A stretch of 64,000 bases of DNA from positions 53,379 to 117,378 of IMG/VR virus record IMGVR_UViG_3300023180_005138. One strand, 5' to 3'. Shown here one piece after another: positions 25,901-33,961 of the stretch. The notes under the pieces were generated by a model that worked only from the letters and a program-made list of their open reading frames with translations, was not told the DNA's origin and searched no databases. Within the stretch, counting starts at the first letter, position 1. Each line of letters opens with the position of its first letter. This DNA comes from a virus. The translations under genes were made by a program, and so were the position numbers.

Positions 25901-28900
25901 ATAATCCCGCTGCGTCTCCTGTACCTCCCTCATCTTTAGAGTTAATTGGTAAAGTAATCTTATCATTACCTTTTAATCCTCCAAAGTCAAAAGTATCATT
26001 AACAGCAAGAACATGAGTACCAAAGTTTATGTCTTGAAGATTGTTTAATCCTGTCAAAGAAAGCTCAATATACCCATTAGCTTCTTCGTCAGCTCCAATA
26101 TCAACGATATCATAACCAGTAACAAGAATTTTTGATCTTCCGATTTCTGTAGTGAAACCGTTTTTACCCATTAGAGTAACAGACTCTCCTTCTAAGATAT
26201 CTGTAAAATCATCCATATGTACTTTTATAATATCCCTCGATGCTTGAGGGGTAGTGTTTGATACTAGCGATCTTGTATTAAAAGGAGGAGCATGGAAAAA
26301 GTCAGTTCTAGTCTCGTTAGAATAACCGGTAAAATCATTTGTAAAACTAATATCAATATCAGTATAAACAGAGCCGTCTAAATCTCTTTTTGGTACTGCT
26401 CTTAGTTCAAACATAGGAGCAGGAGGAGCTTGTAGAGGAGAGAATAAATCCGTAAAAGCTAAAGGCTTATAATTAATTAATGTATCAGAATCTACATAAA
26501 CATTAGAAATATATTCTCTAGCTTCAATGAATACTGTTTCGTCTGGCTCTCTTTTCATATTAATGATTCTAAAGAGTTTGTCAGATTGCGCAGTAAAAAT
26601 ATCAGTAGGATTAGCAATAGTTCCTATACTCCAAGTATCATACCTACTTGGTGTATGAAAAGTTCCCCACCCACCACTAAAAGCATTAAAAGTTTTAGAT
26701 GGGTGATCCCATTTACTTAAAGCCTCAACTCTGATAACTTCGGCACCACCAGTAACATTTGCAGTATTAGATAGATTAAAACTAGTGTTACTAATTATAT
26801 AAGCATCAACTAAACCAGAAGTGTGACTAGACACCCTAAGAATTAAAGGATCAGTATTAGCTGTAAAAAACGACGAAGTTATAGAAGGATTTCCTATATG
26901 TTCTAGGTATATAGCCGTATTTGATGCAGTAGAAGAGTTAGATACTATACCTCCATAACCCCACCCTACAGAAGTAGCTCTTTGAGATACCGCAATAATA
27001 GATCCTGGAGTAAGTTCAGAAGCTTCTATACCAGTTTTAAAGCCAACTTTTCTTCTAGAATATTTGGAATCAGCAATAACATATTGAGCAGCTCTAATTG
27101 CTTGACTTTTTCTAGCTACTCCATCTAAATCAATTTTTGCAATATTCTCAATACTATTACGTTCTCTAAGAGCTTTTGGATCATCAATTCTTAAAACTTC
27201 TCTTCTAAAGTGTAATGTAGGGTCTATATAAGTAACATCTACACCAGTAATTAGAGACTCCTCTGATATACCAGAAATATTCATGGTCCCTGCTATAATA
27301 TTTGTCTCATTAAATACTGCTGATGGCATATTATCAGGCTTATCCTGATACATCATAATTTTACCACCAGAATAGAATAGTATAGATCTAGAACTAAGAC
27401 TAACAATATTTATAGCATCCATGACTTGTTTTTGGTCAGATATAACACCGTCGTATATAAAACGTCTCTCTAACACTCCAAGACCTGCGTCTATCCCCAC
27501 TAAAACCTCTGTAACCTTTGTTTTAACTCCTCTAGGCTTATATCTATTAGTACCATCAGCCTCTGCTGCAACTCCTACAAATTCACCTGTAGTAACATCA
27601 CAAGCATCATTATATACTGCAGCATCATAAAAAGAGAATTTATCAACATTTTCTTCTGGAATACCTAATCCATAAGATTTATTAGTTAGCATGTCATATA
27701 TAATCCATGCAGGATTCTGAGTCCATGAGAATACAAACTGCCCGTCCCAAAGACCGTTATAAATAACAGGAGTGCCTGTTAGTAAGGTAGTTCCAGTTTT
27801 TTGTTGACTATAACCATAATTTGTTCTATCAGTGGCACTAACCTCTACCTCTCTCCAATCAATATCTCCATTCTCTAAAATAGGCTGATTATAATTAGAG
27901 GGTACTTTTACAATAAGACCTTTAACTATCTGAGTAATAGCAGGCATTCCGCCTTTATGTTCTGCGAAAGCTTTTAGTGCATATCCAACAGTAGCTGTTC
28001 TAGTATATGCAATAGGTTCTTCTATAATTTCGGTCCACCCTTGGAAAGTTACAGAGGCTTGTACTTTAGAAGACGCAGTATCAGCATTTGTTTTTTCAAC
28101 TGTGAATTTATAACCAGCGTCATCTATTTTATTAGTAGGAACTGCTAAGTATATGTCAAAAGAAAATGCAACGTTCGTCTTACCATTAATAGTTCTTGTT
28201 TGTGTAGCTAGTTCTTCTGTTCCATCTCTATTATATAATGTAACTTTTACCTCTATAGTTTCTGGAAGAACATCTCCTTTATCATTTTGTTTTTGTAAGC
28301 CTCCAATGATAAAATAAAACTTACAGGCTGTTAATGCTGTAGGAGATGTATCTTGTTTATCAACAGCAGATCGAGGAACGCCATCAGCATTACCTTTTTT
28401 AAGTTCTACTGTTCCTTGTAGTCTCTGAGGGATAAAAGTATAGTCTCCAAATAAAGGAATGCGTTGTTGAGATATTGTTCCTGTATTAGTATAATAAAAG
28501 AACTTTTCATCATCTACTACTCCCTCTACTAATAAATCTTCAATATTACCTTCATTAAATTCTATATCTTGTGGTCCATTTGGGTTGATTCTATATACAG
28601 GACCTTCTCCTAAACCAAGGGTTAGTAATAAAATATCTGTAGAGAACAGGTTATTGGGAGTTTCGGTTCCGCTACCGCCGCCTTTTCCTCCACCGCCACC
28701 ATTATGAACATAAACTCCATTAGCGATATAAGAGTGAACATGAGAAACTTTAAAGTTATAAACTTCTCCATCTCGTAGATATTCAATAGAATTAATTTTA
28801 GATAGTTGATTATCGTTTGTTAAAAGATTGTCACCAACCTTAAAATCTTTTAGCTCTTGATATGTACCATCTTCTTTTAACACCCAGTGATTAGGAGTAA

Positions 28901-29153
28901 TATCAAGAGTACCCGCTTCGTGTTCGACGCGATATATTTTATCTATAGGGTGATAAAAAGTCTCAGTAACTGTGGATAAAACAGAATGTCCTAATTCGTT
29001 AAAAGCCCATACGGAATCTCCTACTTCAATATCTGAAATAGGTTTAAATCCTGATTCTATAGAGATAAGAGTATCAGGAGCAAAACAACCTCCTCCTCCG
29101 CCTCCACCTTCTATTAAAGGAACCGCAGTATCATCAATATAAAGCACTGTCAT
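22977..29153 (-). CDS. Tail tip attachment protein, lambda gpJ-like, with N-terminal Hint domain
   Basis: A 2,058-residue central tail-tip protein, nearly twice the length of lambda gpJ (1,132). Gp J-like regions are visible around FSTDILLLTLGLGEGPVYR, WDGQFVFSWTQNPAWIIYDM, MDAINIVSLSSRSILFYSGG and IAKIDLDGVARKSQAIRAAQ, followed by fibronectin-like domains. Residues 23-151 form a Hint/intein-like domain set in glycine runs. Order after gpI and before a collar fibre matches lambda. Role: it forms the tail tip and likely guides receptor recognition and DNA entry. Confidence 0.95.
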   Translation of the reverse strand: MTVLYIDDTAVPLIEGGGGGGGCFAPDTLISIESGFKPISDIEVGDSVWAFNELGHSVLSTVTETFYHPIDKIYRVEHEAGTLDITPNHWVLKEDGTYQELKDFKVGDNLLTNDNQLSKINSIEYLRDGEVYNFKVSHVHSYIANGVYVHNGGGGGKGGGSGTETPNNLFSTDILLLTLGLGEGPVYRINPNGPQDIEFNEGNIEDLLVEGVVDDEKFFYYTNTGTISQQRIPLFGDYTFIPQRLQGTVELKKGNADGVPRSAVDKQDTSPTALTACKFYFIIGGLQKQNDKGDVLPETIEVKVTLYNRDGTEELATQTRTINGKTNVAFSFDIYLAVPTNKIDDAGYKFTVEKTNADTASSKVQASVTFQGWTEIIEEPIAYTRTATVGYALKAFAEHKGGMPAITQIVKGLIVKVPSNYNQPILENGDIDWREVEVSATDRTNYGYSQQKTGTTLLTGTPVIYNGLWDGQFVFSWTQNPAWIIYDMLTNKSYGLGIPEENVDKFSFYDAAVYNDACDVTTGEFVGVAAEADGTNRYKPRGVKTKVTEVLVGIDAGLGVLERRFIYDGVISDQKQVMDAINIVSLSSRSILFYSGGKIMMYQDKPDNMPSAVFNETNIIAGTMNISGISEESLITGVDVTYIDPTLHFRREVLRIDDPKALRERNSIENIAKIDLDGVARKSQAIRAAQYVIADSKYSRRKVGFKTGIEASELTPGSIIAVSQRATSVGWGYGGIVSNSSTASNTAIYLEHIGNPSITSSFFTANTDPLILRVSSHTSGLVDAYIISNTSFNLSNTANVTGGAEVIRVEALSKWDHPSKTFNAFSGGWGTFHTPSRYDTWSIGTIANPTDIFTAQSDKLFRIINMKREPDETVFIEAREYISNVYVDSDTLINYKPLAFTDLFSPLQAPPAPMFELRAVPKRDLDGSVYTDIDISFTNDFTGYSNETRTDFFHAPPFNTRSLVSNTTPQASRDIIKVHMDDFTDILEGESVTLMGKNGFTTEIGRSKILVTGYDIVDIGADEEANGYIELSLTGLNNLQDINFGTHVLAVNDTFDFGGLKGNDKITLPINSKDEGGTGDAAGLLGFIGSDTRVTQYSANVTSYNASTNTIKILNDHSGSTTIHGLLPDPPFYIKVPQVIDHRYFANNSLYVTGTHLDLVRSNTATISNLIDNHVFKQPLGVSLRHTGFVEVFINGGTHSDFTLEKGLDNLSNSQVSINLSTLPTSISNLDIRVTANVYTVPILERGDNITWNAGNVYGISDSTFDIAAPSYDAALTANGIYRVTLSDNIKSNVATAFAINITEDPIGTVGNLDLGSKTFTFDYNHLRYRGLLNLANNGVYTTNTPVNTFIPLNLESGSKRVINRAEVGIHSVRARNVTKYGRRSPFTTKSVSVRPIPIKAVSNLAIAEELYKDSTLGVSTRIMVSFDHITGQEVTDYEISYKISGDIAGDLTSFNTVKVSAAGVDEDGKIRIKIDNIERGLSSNPNAIVVRVIPLNKNIRGSVAIKQASITGKLAPPKNVVNFAVGQASDTLVMIWRYVIDPITGDNYDLDLLEVQIKKVEGSIATDQATLLDLWPRAQEVAIVDARTNRVVIDIDQYGQYSYLVRTKDTSGIFSTDIVAASFTSQPVSFSKTYQIFSEDTPGVPLVVGVHNSNNTESAYASFYSSNTGGLSYAKADSLFDSSVVDNANGSSSGWSVIGGSPTDLRALENAEYVTQIRDLGNTLTASIQLELVGSQALKSTWLDYSEQIGGDQVTEAASGSGKLKDVDFSGTLGIGEILGSSNTGAATVTYHSENKTLVSGLQGSFPANVYGIVAIGNYDGDDSNANVFSLIAGVSNDNEIILGDSWYANGMSTGSNGFANLEVAGSSYKLVNLKQWLDLSEGATFYGTSGIVTTNTEVRYATTSPYFANGNVDSSAFTSVAGSDGFENFVTGARTFRYFQFRYKVNNSDPTQAELILDKFNYKITLDERLYTEIVTVDTLSKYVDYSQMAFTQIPKVTGSIVSASSNQLAQPQVIILDRGLGGANISVYFSNGVSAHNIGGPSGILPQVDFAVTGV
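28701..29087 (-). other. Hint (intein-like) domain inside the gpJ homologue
   Basis: Residues 23-151 of the tip protein. The N-terminal splice-type block starts with C23 (CFAPDTLISI), block B is TPNH at residues 86-89, and the C-terminal block runs from about VYNFKV (131) to VHN ending at N151. At about 129 residues it matches minimal inteins with no homing endonuclease. It is flanked by seven glycines before C23 and five after N151. The +1 residue is Gly rather than Cys, Ser or Thr, as in some bacterial intein-like (BIL) domains, so cleavage rather than efficient splicing is expected. Confidence 0.9.
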
Positions 29154-29170
29154 TCTGTATAATCTACCTT

Positions 29171-29887
29171 TTAATTTGTCCTAGTAATTTCATCTGACCT
29201 AGTATAAAATATGTCACTCACAGCGATTGTATCGTTTTCTCCGTGTTTTATAGTTTCTACGTGCCCACTTAACATTTGTCCTGCAACTCTAGGAGCACCA
29301 TAAATCAGAGGAACATTAGCATTAGTATCTGTAGTATTCTCTAAAGCATCAAACATATCATTATTTCTTCTTTGTTGGTTATTATTACTATTATTAACAG
29401 GCTCTGGAGGTTTCATCATCATTTGCATTAGTCCAGCCAAAACCAGACCAATACCCATTTTAAGCAGCCCTCCTGCTGTCAGACCAGCGATACCGACCTT
29501 AGCACTAGCATCAAATGCTGCAAGCCCACCAGCGGCGAAGGCACCTCCAGTAAAAAGGGCGAGACCTATTAAAACTACTCCCAAAAGTACCATTAAAAGA
29601 CCACTTTTTCCTCCTGACCCTTCTAAAATAGGGACTAAGGTAAGTTCTTCATGTTTTAATCTATTAAATTCATAGTCTTTTTTCTTTAATAGTTCTCCTT
29701 CTGGAGTTATTAAACTAATATTTTCTTTTAAACATCCTGTAGAGATAGTTTTTATATACCTTCTCATTTTAGGAAATAAAGCCACTAATGCATGACGTAT
29801 ATCAGAAATACTGTTTACGTCTACTTGGTGAGACTTAACTCCTGTCATTTCTTGAAATGCGGGATGAAAGTTTAAAGTAACTAGCAT
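29171..29887 (-). CDS. Tail assembly protein, lambda gpI-like
   Basis: A 238-residue protein with the lambda tail-assembly I layout: an N-terminal ubiquitin-like region (VTLNFHPAFQEMTG through EELTLVPILEGSGGKSG), a hydrophobic glycine/alanine segment (LLMVLLGVVLIGLALFTGG), and an Asn-rich linker before a C-terminal GAPRVAGQMLSGHVETIKHG. It precedes gpJ and overlaps the JAMM gene by seven bases, as in lambda K-I-J order. Confidence 0.88.
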   Translation of the reverse strand: MLVTLNFHPAFQEMTGVKSHQVDVNSISDIRHALVALFPKMRRYIKTISTGCLKENISLITPEGELLKKKDYEFNRLKHEELTLVPILEGSGGKSGLLMVLLGVVLIGLALFTGGAFAAGGLAAFDASAKVGIAGLTAGGLLKMGIGLVLAGLMQMMMKPPEPVNNSNNNQQRRNNDMFDALENTTDTNANVPLIYGAPRVAGQMLSGHVETIKHGENDTIAVSDIFYTRSDEITRTN

Positions 29888-30252
29888 TGTAAATCTGATT
29901 CCTCTAATGGTTTAAATCTTAGATAATTTAAGTCATCTAACCAGTATAAATAATATTCCTCTTTTGGACTACCAACTATAAATTTATATTGTTTAAATAT
30001 AGCAGAGTTCTTATCATGATCACTAGGTAGTACGTCATGATAAGCAGTATGGCTATGAAAAATACCCCAGCAATCCTCTCCATACTTGAATAAGGCTCTG
30101 GGGTCTAAGACAAAACTTTCTGATGGCACAGGACTAAGATTATCACAAGGAATATATTCAAAGTTTTTTGTAATAATTCCACAACATTCTACTTCAGTAT
30201 TTTCATTAATATGTTTTTTAAATCCTGCTACTAAGTCTTTGTACCTATCCAT
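29881..30252 (-). CDS. JAMM (Mov34/MPN) metalloprotease-like protein, lambda gpK N-terminal-domain-like
   Basis: A 123-residue protein with a complete JAMM site: Glu22 in EVECCG, His66 and His68 in FHSHTA, and Ser77/Asp80 in PSDHD. In lambda gpK this domain is fused to an NlpC/P60 domain; here it is a separate gene following two NlpC/P60 genes. It likely acts in tail-tip assembly or peptidoglycan/peptide processing. It overlaps gpI by seven bases. Confidence 0.88.
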   Translation of the reverse strand: MDRYKDLVAGFKKHINENTEVECCGIITKNFEYIPCDNLSPVPSESFVLDPRALFKYGEDCWGIFHSHTAYHDVLPSDHDKNSAIFKQYKFIVGSPKEEYYLYWLDDLNYLRFKPLEESDLQC

Positions 30253-30662
30253 TTATATATCCCCATCGTATATTGTTTATAATAGTTACCATATGTAGCT
30301 ATATGTGATTTGTGATTTTGTAATATATGCAGTATCTTATTATTCCCTATATATAAACCACAATGATTAGTAATTGTAGAAGCACCAATAGTCATAGTTA
30401 TAACATCAAATTCTTTAGGACTATTAACTAACTGCCATCCATAATCTTTAGAAGATGCTTTTTTAATATTATCTTCATGAATTTGCTGATACCAGTAATC
30501 GTCTACTATATTACACCAGTCTCTAGTAGTATAGGGTATTTCTATTTCAAGTTCTTGTTTATAAATATACTTAACTAAATTAAAACAATCTATTCCAGTA
30601 TTAGGGTCTAATCCTAAATGTTTAAAAGGAAGCCCTACGTATTTATCCCATTCCACCGCCAT
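30231..30662 (-). CDS. NlpC/P60 cysteine peptidase-like tail protein, copy B
   Basis: About 143 residues from ATG 30662 (a TTG start at 30686 is also possible; neither has a clear ribosome site). The NlpC/P60 active site appears intact: Cys in GIDCFNLVKYIY, His in NHCGLYIG and a third His in ILHILQ. It corresponds to the C-terminal domain of lambda gpK, which cuts peptidoglycan stem peptides. It overlaps both neighbours and is paralogous in layout to the gene at 30635. Confidence 0.82.
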   Translation of the reverse strand: MAVEWDKYVGLPFKHLGLDPNTGIDCFNLVKYIYKQELEIEIPYTTRDWCNIVDDYWYQQIHEDNIKKASSKDYGWQLVNSPKEFDVITMTIGASTITNHCGLYIGNNKILHILQNHKSHIATYGNYYKQYTMGIYKWIGTKT

Positions 30663-31066
30663 ATACTTGCTATTTGATCTCTCCAATCTTGATTTAATAC
30701 CTCAATTAAAGAACTTTTTCCTTCCGGTAAGTGAATAAATCTATTAGCCTCTATATATAAACCAAAATGAGTTGGTATTAAACGACCTGATTTAAATATT
30801 ATTACATCATATTCTTGCAACTCTGTCAAGTAAACTTTTTTAGCAACAGTAGTTGCCCAATCTTCAAGTGTCTGAACGGATAAGCGCTTCATCCAACCTC
30901 TTCCATCTTTTGGCTTACCCCCTGGAAGACCTAAAGGTTCCCACAAACTTTCAAAAACATTAGAATTAAGCTCATTTTTATAGATGGAATCTATAAGAGT
31001 AATACAATTATTTTCTAAGTAATTATGTTGAATTCCTAAGTATTTAAGATATTTTGATTCCATCAT
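30635..31066 (-). CDS. NlpC/P60-like tail protein, copy A
   Basis: A 143-residue protein with the same layout as the adjacent copy B: Cys in ENNCITLIDSIY, His in PTHFGLYIEAN and His in RFIHLPEG, so the triad may be intact. Its N-terminal part MMESKYLKYLGIQHNY differs from copy B. It overlaps the radical SAM gene upstream by 23 bases. Two separate NlpC/P60 genes plus a JAMM gene replace the single lambda gpK. Confidence 0.75.
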   Translation of the reverse strand: MMESKYLKYLGIQHNYLENNCITLIDSIYKNELNSNVFESLWEPLGLPGGKPKDGRGWMKRLSVQTLEDWATTVAKKVYLTELQEYDVIIFKSGRLIPTHFGLYIEANRFIHLPEGKSSLIEVLNQDWRDQIASIWRWNGINT

Positions 31067-32219
31067 ACCAATCTGCTAACTGAGGGACTATAGCTGTAAA
31101 ATTTTCGTTTCTATTTCTGTCTAAAATTCCAGTATTTTTCTTAAAGATACACTCTAATTTTTCTCTGTCTTTTATCTCACCATTCATATATCTTAACCAG
31201 TCTGACATATGTTTAATATCAGATATATGTAAATCTTTTTTGTGAGTCTCTATAAAATTTTTATAATACCTCATTATTTTTTGCTTTTCTTCAGTAGGTA
31301 AAACTTGCAAAGAAATAGAAGGGGGAGTAACTAGCGTTGTACCAAAGATAGGTATATTTTTCTTTTTACCCCATAAAAGTAAATCAGGCATAGAATAAAT
31401 AGTTAATATAGATACGACTGAACTAATAGAGGTAACATAGGGTTTAACCATATCTATATTAGACTCAAAGTCTTCCCAAACTAACTCTTTTCTAACATAT
31501 TCTGTAACTTCTTTATAACCATCACAACTCGTCCAGAGGTTGACTTTCTTAAACTGTTTCCATAAAGATACTAGATCATATTCTTTAAATTTTAAAATAG
31601 ATAGGTTAGTGTTATACTGAACATTTATATCAGTTTTACCCTTAGAAATTAAGTACTCCAGTATTTTATAATGTTGCTCTAATACTAAAGGCTCTCCTCC
31701 TGCAAAATATAAAACTTCTAAATTAGGATATATTAACTCTAATCCTTCCCAAAACAAATCATTATCCCACTGCTCTTCTTTTTTACCTTGAATTGAAAAT
31801 AAGTTTTTACCTTCTTTTATCCAAGCAGTACTAGAAGCAGGACCGCAAGTTCTGCACCTAAAATTACAAGTATTTCCTAGTCTAAAATCTATATAAGGAG
31901 GGGGAGGAGGGGTAAGGGTTTTTTGTAGGTACTCTTTGTGACTCCAAAAATTATTAGCGTTATTCTTTGGATTTTCAATAACACCTAATTCATCTTTTTT
32001 AAAACAAGGATTATAACACTGTTCTGGTATTTTCCCTTCTAAAAAAGATTTTCTTAATTCTATGTACGGAGTTCCGTGCCACACATCCATAATAGGTTGT
32101 GTATTATCTCCTAAAGAATCTTTATTTGAAAAAGAATCTGAAAAGCAACAGGCTTTATACTCCCCTCTCATATTACCATGCATATGAATCCACGGTAATA
32201 TACATCCTTTTATTGCCAT
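31044..32219 (-). CDS. Radical SAM protein with N-terminal SPASM/twitch-like cysteines, enzyme 1
   Basis: A 391-residue protein. It starts with a cysteine region (IKGCILPWIHMHGN, YKACCFSD) of SPASM/twitch type, then EQCYNPCFKKDE, then the radical SAM core CNFRCRTC (Cx3Cx2C) in FRLGNTCNFRCRTCGPASS and GGEP in LYFAGGEPLVLEQHY. Proteins with this architecture occur in other marine phages without known function. It is inserted between gpL and NlpC/P60 with overlapping ends, so it is co-expressed with tail-tip genes and may modify one of them. Confidence 0.88.
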   Translation of the reverse strand: MAIKGCILPWIHMHGNMRGEYKACCFSDSFSNKDSLGDNTQPIMDVWHGTPYIELRKSFLEGKIPEQCYNPCFKKDELGVIENPKNNANNFWSHKEYLQKTLTPPPPPYIDFRLGNTCNFRCRTCGPASSTAWIKEGKNLFSIQGKKEEQWDNDLFWEGLELIYPNLEVLYFAGGEPLVLEQHYKILEYLISKGKTDINVQYNTNLSILKFKEYDLVSLWKQFKKVNLWTSCDGYKEVTEYVRKELVWEDFESNIDMVKPYVTSISSVVSILTIYSMPDLLLWGKKKNIPIFGTTLVTPPSISLQVLPTEEKQKIMRYYKNFIETHKKDLHISDIKHMSDWLRYMNGEIKDREKLECIFKKNTGILDRNRNENFTAIVPQLADWYDGIKIS

Positions 32220-33961
32220 TACTGTTTTGGTACCTGTCTTCCTGTTCCTGGAAACCCTCCAAAATGAATTGTATTATTTCTAACTCTACAGGCTTCATAT
32301 GATTTACCACATTCATCATCTTTTATTGATGCTGCGATAGTATTATTAGCAAATATAGGATTTGTATTAGCATAACGAGTCGGAAAAGTACCTGGTATAG
32401 CACTAGCGGCAGCAGGAGGGGTAGGAGGTCCAGGATATTGACACTCAGTTCCTTTATACTCCCATTGACACGTATTTTTATAAAATTTTCTTTTTGGAAG
32501 ACGTAGTTTAAAATACTGTAACCAACTAGTTAAAGTAAATTCTGCAATTTGCTCATTTAGAGTAGGCATTTCTAAAATTTTAAATACATCTTTTACATAG
32601 GCTTCTGGATCATAATCATCGTTTACGATATAAAGGTTTTGTGTTTCTGCTGCATTAGCTAGAGGGGCACTCAAAAATAAAATTCTTTCTTCTTGAATAT
32701 CTTGAATAGTTCTAGTAGCAGTTCCAAATTGATTTTTAACATTATCGCCTACTCTATAAGGAGCTGCGTTTACTACAGATATGACATTTCCACTAATATA
32801 ATCTATACTAGAGTGTTCTGGCCAGTATTCAAGATGTGTTGCAAAAGTAGACTTAATTTCTACAACTCCTCCAAGAAAATCTCTCGTATCGTATTTAAGT
32901 TGTTCCCAGTCTTCCCCTAATGTCTGTGCTCTTGAATATCCCCAAGCTGAGTTTGTAGTTCCATAATAAGAATCTACGACATCTTGATTAAAATGAACAT
33001 TACCTACAACTGTCGCCGGGTCAAGACCCCACACCATTTCACCATTTACCATAGCATGACAAGAGTTAGACGTAACATTTCCTACTAAGTATGGATTTTC
33101 TACAAGAGTAGTAACAACATTATCATAGTTAGATACCGAAATACTAACTCTATCAATACTTCCATCCGAAGAAGTAGAAATACCAGAAGATTCTACTGGA
33201 TAAGGAAGATAACTCTCTCCTGCAAAAGAAACATTGTAGGTTAAATCAGAAAAATTATCACCAATTACTTCTGCTATTCTCCACGGCATGTCTACAGGCC
33301 AAGCGTATCCGGCACCCTCTCCAGAAGGATTACCGTTTTCATTAGGAGGATACCACTCTCCGGGGTAATAAAAAGTATATAGTCTTACTACAGGAGGTTG
33401 AGTAAATGCATGTCGTGCTCTAATAAAAGGGCTAACATTTATTGCTGAAATTGTAGCACTAGAAGATTGTACTGCGTTTGCAGCTATTAAAGTGCCTGTT
33501 GAAGAAGCAAAACTAAAAGCATTAGTATTACCCGTTTGTCTAAATACTTTAATAGTTGATTGACCTGGAAGAGTGCTATCAAAAAATTGAATCTTATTAT
33601 TTCCTTCATGATAGGTCCAATCATTAGGATAAGCTATTTGTTCATTAACATAGACACTAAGTTCTGTAGCATAGGTAGGAATTGTCAAACCAGTTAGCGT
33701 AACATACTCTGTGCTTGAAGTTGCAGCAAATGATTGTATTGAAACAACATTAGAAAGTAAATAATGATTACTGTATACAGATTCTCCTACAGTAAATTCT
33801 TGAAAAGCATTAGCAACTTTAACTTTAATATTACTTGTAGAAGGATCTACATTAGCAACATACCCAAAAGTTTCAGAACTGGCACCAATAATATTGTTTC
33901 CATTCTTAAATGGGGTTGTATCATTAACTGTTAAAATATAATCATAAAGTCTAGTAGACAT
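32219..33961 (-). CDS. Minor tail protein, lambda gpL-like, Fe-S
   Basis: A 580-residue protein whose last 100 residues match the lambda gpL Fe-S domain: four cysteines in NTCQWEYKGTECQYPG and DDECGKSYEACRVRNN, followed by HFGGFPG. The N-terminal two thirds is a long beta-rich extension not in lambda gpL (232 residues), with repeated nucleation motifs such as YILTVNDTTPFKNGN. It follows gpM directly (stop/start overlap at 33961). Role: tail-tip assembly between gpM and gpK/gpJ. Confidence 0.9.
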   Translation of the reverse strand: MSTRLYDYILTVNDTTPFKNGNNIIGASSETFGYVANVDPSTSNIKVKVANAFQEFTVGESVYSNHYLLSNVVSIQSFAATSSTEYVTLTGLTIPTYATELSVYVNEQIAYPNDWTYHEGNNKIQFFDSTLPGQSTIKVFRQTGNTNAFSFASSTGTLIAANAVQSSSATISAINVSPFIRARHAFTQPPVVRLYTFYYPGEWYPPNENGNPSGEGAGYAWPVDMPWRIAEVIGDNFSDLTYNVSFAGESYLPYPVESSGISTSSDGSIDRVSISVSNYDNVVTTLVENPYLVGNVTSNSCHAMVNGEMVWGLDPATVVGNVHFNQDVVDSYYGTTNSAWGYSRAQTLGEDWEQLKYDTRDFLGGVVEIKSTFATHLEYWPEHSSIDYISGNVISVVNAAPYRVGDNVKNQFGTATRTIQDIQEERILFLSAPLANAAETQNLYIVNDDYDPEAYVKDVFKILEMPTLNEQIAEFTLTSWLQYFKLRLPKRKFYKNTCQWEYKGTECQYPGPPTPPAAASAIPGTFPTRYANTNPIFANNTIAASIKDDECGKSYEACRVRNNTIHFGGFPGTGRQVPKQ

